A stretch of 64,000 bases of DNA from Roseobacter sp. CCS2. Its GTDB lineage: Bacteria; Pseudomonadota; Alphaproteobacteria; Rhodobacterales; Rhodobacteraceae. Within the stretch, counting starts at the first letter, position 1, and the number at the start of each line of letters is the position of its first letter. The notes under the pieces were generated by a model that was given only the letters and a program-made list of their open reading frames with translations, was not told the DNA's origin and did not search any database. The DNA lies in assembly GCF_000169435.1 (NCBI RefSeq), contig NZ_AAYB01000007.1, positions 1 through 64,000 of the forward strand. The letters are read 5' to 3'. This document shows, in pieces, positions 57,993-64,000 of the stretch. The position numbers were made by a program, and so were the translations under genes.

Positions 57993-59020
57993 AGAAGATT
58001 AACCTCGCATTGCAGGGGGGTGGGGCGCATGGCGCGTTCACCTGGGGCGTTCTGTGTCGATTGCTGCAAGAGGAAGATATCGAGATCGCTGCAATCTCTG
58101 GCACCTCAGCGGGTGCTTTGAACGCGGCTGCGTTAAAGTCGGGCTGGGTGGCGAAAGGGCGTGAAGGGGCGATTGAAAACCTCGAATGGCTTTGGGGGCA
58201 GATCGGCGCCATTACTGACCCGATGTTTGCGCCTTGGATCGGGGCTGCGTTGCCAACGGCCGAGATTTGGGCGAAGGCGATGAAATACTCACCCGCCTAT
58301 ACGGCCTTTGATATGACAACACGCATGTTGTCGCCTTATGTCTACGGACCGGCGATGCAGAACCCCTTGGCGAATATCGTTGCAAAGTTCCATTACGATT
58401 CTGTCTGCGCCACAGACGGGCCCGATCTGCATATCTGTGCGACGAACGTGCGATCCGGAAAAATCCGCGTCTTTACCGGGGATGAGATTATGCCAGAGGT
58501 GATTATGGCCTCGGCCTGTCTTCCCAGTCTGTTCCAGGCGGTCGAATTTGAAGACCCGACAACAGGTAAGGTAGAGGCTTTCTGGGACGGTGGATACACC
58601 GGAAACCCCGCGCTTTATCCGTTGTTTGTGAGTGACTTACCGGATGATATTCTGATCGTGAATATCAACCCATTGCACCGTGAAGAACTGCCTGTTGACA
58701 GCCAATCCATTGAAAACCGGGTCAATGAGATCAGCTTTAACACCTCTTTGTTGCGCGAATTGCGTGCGATTGATTTTGTCAAACGCCTGCTTGCTGACGG
58801 GTCGATCAAGCGTGGTACGATGAAAAATGTGCTGGTGCATATGATCGCGGACGATGCGCTGATGAACGACTTGAATGTGGCCACCAAAACAATTCCAACC
58901 GCTGTGATCCTATCGCGCCTGAAATCAGCCGGTGAAGCTGCAGCGGATACTTTCCTCAAGTCCCACAAAAAAGACCTTGGCAAACGCAGTTCTGTCAACC
59001 TGACCGAGATGTTCAGCTGA
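57989..59020 (+). CDS. Patatin-like phospholipase
   Basis: A 343-aa patatin-fold protein. The oxyanion loop GGGAHGAF, the nucleophile elbow GTSAGALNAAAL (Ser) and the catalytic Asp in DGGYTGNP are present. A GTG start overlaps the bdhA stop, so it is co-translated with bdhA. It probably hydrolyses lipids or hydroxyalkanoate-linked material; a link to polyhydroxybutyrate granules is plausible from position only. Confidence 0.9.
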   Translation: MKKINLALQGGGAHGAFTWGVLCRLLQEEDIEIAAISGTSAGALNAAALKSGWVAKGREGAIENLEWLWGQIGAITDPMFAPWIGAALPTAEIWAKAMKYSPAYTAFDMTTRMLSPYVYGPAMQNPLANIVAKFHYDSVCATDGPDLHICATNVRSGKIRVFTGDEIMPEVIMASACLPSLFQAVEFEDPTTGKVEAFWDGGYTGNPALYPLFVSDLPDDILIVNINPLHREELPVDSQSIENRVNEISFNTSLLRELRAIDFVKRLLADGSIKRGTMKNVLVHMIADDALMNDLNVATKTIPTAVILSRLKSAGEAAADTFLKSHKKDLGKRSSVNLTEMFS

Positions 59021-59615
59021 TCAGTTTGATCGCCAACGCCCACATCAACAGACCAATCAACACATCAAGGATACGCCACGCCCGCGCCGACTGCATGACA
59101 GGTGCCAAAAGCCGGGCGCCATAGCCAAGGCCGAAAAAGAACAGAAATGACGGTAACATCGCACCAATGGCGAAGGCGACTTTCTGTGAAACCTGTGTAA
59201 ATTCGGTTGAGATCGCGCCAAGCAATACGATGGTATCAAGATAGACATGCGGGTTAAGCCAGGTGAAAGCCGCACATGCGGCAAGCGCGGCCCATAGACC
59301 AACAGGTTTTCCTTCTATTTCGACGGTATATTCATTGATCCAGACCGCCCAGAACCGCAGCGCGCCGTAGGCGAACAAAAAAGCAGCCCCACCCCAGGTC
59401 ATGATGACAGGAAGCGACGGAAACATCTCGACGATCACGCCAAAACCAGCAACGCCTGCGGTGATCAAGATCGCATCAGACAGCGCGCAAAACAGCACCA
59501 ACGGAAAGACGTGCGACCTAGCAAGACCTTGGCGCAATATGAATGTGTTTTGCGGACCGATTGCCAAAATAAAGGCGGCAGAGGCCGAAAAGCCAGTCAG
59601 TGCAGGAACAATCAT
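59013..59615 (-). CDS. LysE/ArgO-family amino-acid exporter
   Basis: A 200-aa protein with about six transmembrane helices. The LysE-type segment AIGPQNTFILRQGLARSH lies near the start and a second conserved part, TWLNPHVYLDTIVLLG, near residue 115. Family members export basic amino acids such as arginine or lysine. Its end overlaps the patatin gene by eight bases on the opposite strand. DUF502 lies upstream. Confidence 0.9.
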   Translation of the reverse strand: MIVPALTGFSASAAFILAIGPQNTFILRQGLARSHVFPLVLFCALSDAILITAGVAGFGVIVEMFPSLPVIMTWGGAAFLFAYGALRFWAVWINEYTVEIEGKPVGLWAALAACAAFTWLNPHVYLDTIVLLGAISTEFTQVSQKVAFAIGAMLPSFLFFFGLGYGARLLAPVMQSARAWRILDVLIGLLMWALAIKLIS

Positions 59616-59618
59616 ACG

Positions 59619-60347
59619 TTACGCCGACGGATTGCTGACCTCAACGGCGTCCTTGCCGTTGGGATAGACAAGCCCCGCTGAAATCACCAGTTTCGCGGCA
59701 TCTTCCACCGTCATATCCAGCGGTTTCACATCACGTTGCGGCAAAAACAGCAAAAACCCGGACGTGGGGTTTGGTGTTGTAGGCAAAAAGACTGTCACAA
59801 AGGGTTCGCCATCACTGAGTTTTGCATCAATTTCGCCTTTGGCATTGATCGAGATAAAGGCGATGGCCCAAATGCCCTTGCGCGGATATTCCACCAGACA
59901 TGCCTTATCAAAGGATGTTTCGCGTTGGGAAAACACTGTCTCGGCGATCTGTTTGGCCGCGTTGTAGATTGAACGCACAACAGGGGTCCGGTCCACCAGA
60001 CGTTCGCCAATACCCAAAAAGGATCGCCCGATCAGGCCCTTACCAACCCAACCGACGAGCATGGTAAAGATCAGAAAGATAACAACGCCGACACCGCGCA
60101 CGTTCACTTCAATCTCGTTACCGGGTTCGCGCCCCAGCAAATCATTCAGCAACGCGGCAGGCTGATAGGCATCGGGAATAAACGGCCAGACCCAGCTATC
60201 GACCCAGCCGACAACCGTCCAGATCAGCCAGATCGTCAGGCCGATCGGGGCCACGATAATCAAACCTGCCAGAAAGTTGCTGCGCAGGCGCGAGATGATA
60301 CCGGGCTTGCCCCGTCGCTTGCCGTCTTCAGTTTTTGGATCAACCAT
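59619..60347 (-). CDS. DUF502 membrane protein
   Basis: A 242-aa protein with two N-terminal transmembrane segments (around residues 25-45 and 85-105) and a C-terminal conserved DUF502 part (TPVVRSIYNAAKQIAETV ... VFLPTTPNPTSGFLLFLPQRDV). Function unknown. Starts at 60365 (ATG) and 60377 (GTG) are also possible; no ribosome-binding site decides. The LysE gene lies four bases downstream, so the two may be co-transcribed. Confidence 0.85.
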   Translation of the reverse strand: MVDPKTEDGKRRGKPGIISRLRSNFLAGLIIVAPIGLTIWLIWTVVGWVDSWVWPFIPDAYQPAALLNDLLGREPGNEIEVNVRGVGVVIFLIFTMLVGWVGKGLIGRSFLGIGERLVDRTPVVRSIYNAAKQIAETVFSQRETSFDKACLVEYPRKGIWAIAFISINAKGEIDAKLSDGEPFVTVFLPTTPNPTSGFLLFLPQRDVKPLDMTVEDAAKLVISAGLVYPNGKDAVEVSNPSA

Positions 60348-60427
60348 GGTCTTCGCTTTACCCATTGCTTGCTGCACACTTATGGTCTGATACCGACCAC
60401 AGCAAGCTATCTCACCAAAATCGCGCG

Positions 60428-61333
60428 CTAATTTGCCATTGCGATGGCAATTTGTGCAGCCAGACGTGCGTTATTGCGGATAAGGGCGATGTTGGCGGCC
60501 AATGACCGGCCATCGGTCAGTTCAAATATCCGCCCCAGCAGAAACGGCGTGACAGCCTTGGCGCTGATCCCTTGGGTTTCGGCCTCTTGCAGCGCTTGAT
60601 CAATGACGGGTTTCAGCGCCTCGGCCGGAATTTCAGCGTCTTTGGGAATGGGGTTCGCAATCAACTGTCCACCTCGCAGACCCATGGCTGTTCGAACCTG
60701 CTGCGCCTTGGCAATGTCGGTGGCATGGTCCATCCGCAAGGGGGCAGGCAGGTCAGATGTGGCAGACCAGAACGCTGGCAACACATCCTGCCCATAGGCA
60801 ATTACGGGAACGCCCAATGTTTCAAGCACTTCAAACGTCTTTGGCAGATCAAGGATCGCCTTTGCCCCGGCACCCACAACCGTCACAGGGGTCTGCGCCA
60901 ATTCCTGCAAATCAGCCGAGATGTCAAAACTGGTTTCCGCACCGCGATGTACACCACCGATGCCACCTGTCGCAAAGACATGAATACCCGCCAGATGTGC
61001 GGCAATCATTGTCGCAGCAACCGTCGTGGCCCCGGTGCCACCTGTCGCAATGCATGCGGCCATATCGGCGCGCGACAGCTTGGCCACGTTTTGCGCCTGG
61101 CCCAATGTATCCAGTTGATTAGGCTCAAGCCCTACGTGCAATGCGCCCGCCAAGACCGCAATCGTGGCAGGCACAGCACCAGCGTCACGGACATCCGCTT
61201 CGACCTGTTGCGCTGTCTCAACATTCTGGGGGAAGGGCATACCATGCGTGATGATGGTGCTTTCAAGCGCTACAATTGGCGCACCGGCATCGCGGGCCTG
61301 CGTGACCTCTGCACTGTATTGGATGGGGATCAT
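60428..61333 (-). CDS. psuG: Pseudouridine-5'-phosphate glycosidase
   Basis: A 301-aa PsuG. The conserved segments EVTQARDAGAPIVALESTIITHGMP, GTGATTVAATMIAAHLAG, FATGGIGGVHRGAETSFDISADL and GAKAILDLPKT match the family closely. PsuG splits pseudouridine phosphate to uracil and ribose 5-phosphate in the cytoplasm. The upstream psuK gene overlaps it by four bases, giving the pair for pseudouridine catabolism. Confidence 0.95.
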   Translation of the reverse strand: MIPIQYSAEVTQARDAGAPIVALESTIITHGMPFPQNVETAQQVEADVRDAGAVPATIAVLAGALHVGLEPNQLDTLGQAQNVAKLSRADMAACIATGGTGATTVAATMIAAHLAGIHVFATGGIGGVHRGAETSFDISADLQELAQTPVTVVGAGAKAILDLPKTFEVLETLGVPVIAYGQDVLPAFWSATSDLPAPLRMDHATDIAKAQQVRTAMGLRGGQLIANPIPKDAEIPAEALKPVIDQALQEAETQGISAKAVTPFLLGRIFELTDGRSLAANIALIRNNARLAAQIAIAMAN

Positions 61334-62223
61334 AAGGGGGTCTCTCCTGAAACATAGGTCGCGGCAGCGTTAAGCGCGCGTGTCAAAGCAGCGTCACGCC
61401 CCATGCCTTGCGCCTCTGAGGCGATGTGCGCGGCCATGAATGTGTCACCTGCACCTGTCACGCGGGTCACCATAACCGCAGGTGGAATTTGCGTGATGAT
61501 ATCGGCGGCTGTGCCTTCGGATGCCGCATTGCCACCATCAGTGACCAGAACGCGATGTGCGCCGCGCGCGATCAAGGCGCTGGCGGCGGTCATGGAATCA
61601 GGAAATGTTGTTTGACACAGCAACCCCGCCTCTTCGAGGTTGACATAAAGCGTGGCGGATGGATGACCCAGCAGCGCCAAAAGACGTTCTGCCTTGCCAG
61701 GCGATGCAGGGGCCACGCGCAAATCGGCCGCTGCGAAAAGCGGTGAATGCGCAATGACTTGTAGCAGTTCTTCGGTCAGGTTGCCATCCAGTGCGACCGG
61801 CCCCGCAAAAGGTGCGGCCTCTGACCCCAGATCGCCATTGTCCAGCGCGCGCAGGATCTTTTCACCGGCAGCTTCAAGCGAATGCGCGTCTGCGATTGCG
61901 GCAACCAACCCGTTCGCCCCTTCAACCGCCATATAAACATCGGTCGGCAAGTCTTCGGACCGGTAGACATGATCACAGATCATACCCATGCGCGCCGCTT
62001 CACCGATCAGCTCTTCACCCTCGGCATCACGTCCGATGGCTGTCAGCAGGGCAGGGGTCATGCCAAAGCGGCGCAGTGTCATCGCGATGTTCATCGCCAC
62101 ACCACCGGGCAGCCGCGTAATACGGCCCGGCACGTCTGACCCCACACGCATATGGCTCGCGGATCGTCCGATGACGTCCCACAAGACAGAACCGATGCAT
62201 AAAATATCAGGGGTCTTGGTCAT
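61330..62223 (-). CDS. psuK: PfkB-family kinase, probable pseudouridine kinase
   Basis: A 297-aa ribokinase-fold enzyme. The N-terminal PfkB signature is GGVAMNIAMTLRRFG and the C-terminal signature VTRVTGAGDTFMAAH includes the catalytic Asp. Adjacency and overlap with psuG make it the kinase that makes pseudouridine 5'-phosphate. The start at 62223 (MTKTPDILCIG) was preferred over a 21-base longer frame. Confidence 0.9.
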   Translation of the reverse strand: MTKTPDILCIGSVLWDVIGRSASHMRVGSDVPGRITRLPGGVAMNIAMTLRRFGMTPALLTAIGRDAEGEELIGEAARMGMICDHVYRSEDLPTDVYMAVEGANGLVAAIADAHSLEAAGEKILRALDNGDLGSEAAPFAGPVALDGNLTEELLQVIAHSPLFAAADLRVAPASPGKAERLLALLGHPSATLYVNLEEAGLLCQTTFPDSMTAASALIARGAHRVLVTDGGNAASEGTAADIITQIPPAVMVTRVTGAGDTFMAAHIASEAQGMGRDAALTRALNAAATYVSGETPL

Positions 62224-62261
62224 GCGCGCGTTCTGACCCAGCAAAAACCGAAGGGCAAGCC

Positions 62262-63062
62262 TTACTCAGGCACACCGAACGTCAAATTCGCCCAAAGCGT
62301 TTCCCAAACGGCACCTGAACGTTCTACCAAGGTATCATCAGGCACGCGCAGCACCACCGCATCAACCATGTAAGCATGACCCGGCTTTACGGGAAAGGTC
62401 GCGATCCCATCTGCGTTGGTGCGATAAAGTGCGATGGAAACGCGGCTGTCAGGGGCCTTTTCAAACACTTCAACCTGGGTATCGGGGCGCAGGTTGTTGC
62501 GATAATATACCTGAACACGAAAGCCGTTGCTTAGGTCGCCAGTATAGGGATTGGTCAAGGCGACAATTTCGGTCTCCAATCCAACCCGGCGATCGCTGCC
62601 TTCGGCATGCCCAACACCAATCAACGTCTTGGCGTGGCGGGAATAAACCTCGGTAAAATCATCCAGCGGCAGACCGCGGGCTTCATGCTGGCGCAGCACA
62701 TCGCCGAAATCCTTGTGATCCACAAACCTTTGAAATTTCTCCCACTCTTCGTAACTTACGATCTGGTTTTTGGCTTGATAGACCGCAACATTCAGCCCTT
62801 CACCGACTGGCGCTTGTTGCAATGCGGGCAAATCACCGGGGCGACCTTCGACGCGGGCAGACTCCGTGCCTAAAAACAGGGCGAAATTAACAAAACGCTG
62901 CGGCAAGAACGACAGATTGGCACCTGCAAACGCCTCTCCATTGACAATATTTGCCTCCAAGTTAGTGTCCGCGTTAATTTGATAATCCGTCGGTTCAATC
63001 CAGAATTCATGGGCCGCGACCGGCGCTGAAAACAAGCTAAGAATGAGGGCGAGAACGCGCAT
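62262..63062 (-). CDS. DUF4198-family periplasmic protein
   Basis: A 266-aa exported protein: signal peptide MRVLALILSLFSAPVAA then HEFWIEPTDYQI, the typical DUF4198 (NikM-like) start, with the conserved FRVQVYYRNNLRPDTQVEV segment near residue 190. It is thought to aid nickel or cobalt uptake or to be a periplasmic metal protein. AAGGAAG lies seven bases before the ATG. The start codon shares CATG with the divergent HupE gene start, so the two promoters must overlap coding sequence. Confidence 0.85.
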   Translation of the reverse strand: MRVLALILSLFSAPVAAHEFWIEPTDYQINADTNLEANIVNGEAFAGANLSFLPQRFVNFALFLGTESARVEGRPGDLPALQQAPVGEGLNVAVYQAKNQIVSYEEWEKFQRFVDHKDFGDVLRQHEARGLPLDDFTEVYSRHAKTLIGVGHAEGSDRRVGLETEIVALTNPYTGDLSNGFRVQVYYRNNLRPDTQVEVFEKAPDSRVSIALYRTNADGIATFPVKPGHAYMVDAVVLRVPDDTLVERSGAVWETLWANLTFGVPE

Positions 63063-64000
63063 GAAAACTTCCTTTTTTGTTGATGTAAGGGTGGCCTTTC
63101 TACGGGTCTTGTCAAGCGCGATACTGCTTTGGGTCACGACCCTGTCAACAGCCCAAGCCCATGAGGTGATCCCCTCAATCGGTGATATGCGCGTCATTGA
63201 TGGCGAGGTGACCTTTGATGTCCGCGCAAACCTTGAAAGCTTTGTGGCCGGGATCAACCTGACCGAAACAGCGGATACAAACGAAAGCGCCCAAGCCGCG
63301 ACTTATGATGAATTGCGCGCACTGCCGCCCGAAGCGCTTGCTGCACAGTTTGAGGCATTTTGGCCGCAGATGGCACAGGGTATCACGCTGACTGCAGATG
63401 GCGCACCGCTGACGCCTGCGCTGACGTCGGTCAGTGTTGACCCGGTTGGCGATGTAGAAATTGTACGCGCTTCGACCTTTACCTTCTCTGCGGCTTTGCC
63501 GGATGGTGCCGAAAATGTTCAGATTGGCTGGAATCCAGAGTTTGGTGTTTTGGTCCTGCGGCAAATGGATGTGCCAGCGCCTTATGACGGGTATCTTGAG
63601 GCGGGCGCGCTGTCTGATCCGATCCCGCTGGCCGGTGGCGGGCAGGCGACAGGTTGGGAAACCTTCATCGACTATATTCCCGTCGGGTTTGATCACATCG
63701 TACCCAAGGGGCTTGATCACATTCTTTTCGTGCTTGGCCTGTTCTTTCTGGCAGCGCGGTTGCGTCCGCTGATCTTGCAAGTGTCGCTGTTTACGGTGGC
63801 CCATACAATCACGCTGGCATTGGCAGCACTTGGCTACACGCAATTCATGGATACGTTCACGCAAGATCAGTTTGGCATCGCGTTCATTGATATCGTGGAA
63901 CCATTGATCGCGCTTTCGATCGCCTATGTCGCGATTGAGAATATCTTTATGAAAGGGATCAGCCCGTGGCGGCCCTTTGTGATCTTTATCTTTGGTTTGC
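63061..64000 (+). CDS. HupE/UreJ-family membrane protein (3' truncated by window)
   Basis: An open frame of 313 codons running off the right edge. Residues 1-32 form a signal peptide ending in TAQA-HEV, then a periplasmic domain of about 170 residues, then GFDHIVPKGLDHILFVLGLFF, the HupE/UreJ_2 motif that begins the membrane part (FTVAHTITLALA follows). Family members are nickel/cobalt permeases or accessory proteins. The start ATG at 63061 overlaps the divergent DUF4198 start by two bases; GTG at 63091 is an alternative start. Confidence 0.85.
   Translation, partial: MKTSFFVDVRVAFLRVLSSAILLWVTTLSTAQAHEVIPSIGDMRVIDGEVTFDVRANLESFVAGINLTETADTNESAQAATYDELRALPPEALAAQFEAFWPQMAQGITLTADGAPLTPALTSVSVDPVGDVEIVRASTFTFSAALPDGAENVQIGWNPEFGVLVLRQMDVPAPYDGYLEAGALSDPIPLAGGGQATGWETFIDYIPVGFDHIVPKGLDHILFVLGLFFLAARLRPLILQVSLFTVAHTITLALAALGYTQFMDTFTQDQFGIAFIDIVEPLIALSIAYVAIENIFMKGISPWRPFVIFIFGL

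Noticed and set aside
63175..63864. A 229-codon minus-strand frame over the HupE gene
   Set aside because: It is fully antisense to the HupE/UreJ frame, which has a signal peptide and family motif.

Overview
The window is a densely packed stretch of alphaproteobacterial chromosome. Gene content and protein style point to the Roseobacter group of the Rhodobacteraceae: an adjacent sciP-ctrA pair, a DUF1127 protein, GcvT-type FAD oxidoreductases, bdhA, a metal-independent type of HemB, TrmFO, and a LexA box of the alphaproteobacterial GTTC-N7-GTTC form. The genus cannot be fixed from this sequence alone. By eye G+C is in the mid to high 50s. No insertion sequence, prophage, CRISPR array or rRNA was seen. 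One tRNA is present.

Layout. 1-6.3 kb: end of a plsC-type acyltransferase, a degenerate ThiE-like gene, trmJ, a possible 21-codon CxxC ORF, ctaA, an M32 carboxypeptidase, an ECHDC3-like hydratase and a PaaI-type thioesterase. 6.1-7.8 kb: a DUF1127 gene divergent from a MocR regulator, sharing a promoter region with TTGTATC half-sites. 7.9-9.8 kb: rplM-rpsI with a clear promoter and terminator, then an SGNH hydrolase. 9.8-14.7 kb: a leftward cluster of P-loop protein, metA (Glu111 acetyl type), alpha/beta hydrolase, ppk2, tetR and a PagL-like barrel. 14.9-16.6 kb: YHS protein and mnmA. 16.7-22.2 kb: sciP, ctrA, ligA and recG. 22.2-22.6 kb: a 40-codon membrane miniprotein behind two LexA boxes, followed by a strongly structured RNA and terminator. 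22.6-30.3 kb: IscU-like scaffold, hisI, gluQ, methyltransferase, trmFO, a barrel protein, gyrA and a 35-aa lipoprotein. 30.4-33.9 kb: ocd-arginase with a divergent Lrp regulator and TTGTGCAA sites, then dsbB and a DedA/YqaA protein. 34-36.7 kb: zinc metallopeptidase, tRNA-Leu(CAA), a Hint-domain protein and a MobA-like nucleotidyltransferase. 36.7-41.7 kb: two divergent FAD/GcvT dehydrogenases of about 800 aa. 41.7-44.7 kb: a SYLF lipoprotein and an AT-richer patch with an ATP-grasp protein, a small secreted protein and an unknown protein. 44.7-49.8 kb: hemB, a 4-TM protein and mfd. 49.9-57 kb: Bcr-type MFS, FrnE-like DsbA, an acyl-CoA ligase, an XRE-cupin regulator, aqp-arsC and an oligopeptide-binding protein. 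57-64 kb: a candidate sRNA of about 75 nt, bdhA-patatin, a LysE exporter, DUF502, psuG-psuK, and DUF4198 divergent from a HupE/UreJ protein cut by the window end.

Functional links. Arginase and ornithine cyclodeaminase convert arginine to ornithine and then proline, probably under the divergent Lrp protein. PsuK and PsuG degrade pseudouridine. ArsC and an AqpS-like channel form an arsenate detoxification pair. BdhA with a coupled patatin suggests hydroxybutyrate or lipid turnover. SciP and CtrA are the cell-cycle core. LigA, RecG, Mfd and the SOS-boxed miniprotein are the DNA-repair theme.

The most unusual locus is 22170-22559: two LexA boxes, a 40-residue membrane peptide reminiscent in design of Caulobacter SidA, and a structured 3' RNA ending in a strong terminator. 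The second is the sRNA-like unit at 57027-57137. Functions are inferred from motifs read by eye; no database search was run.
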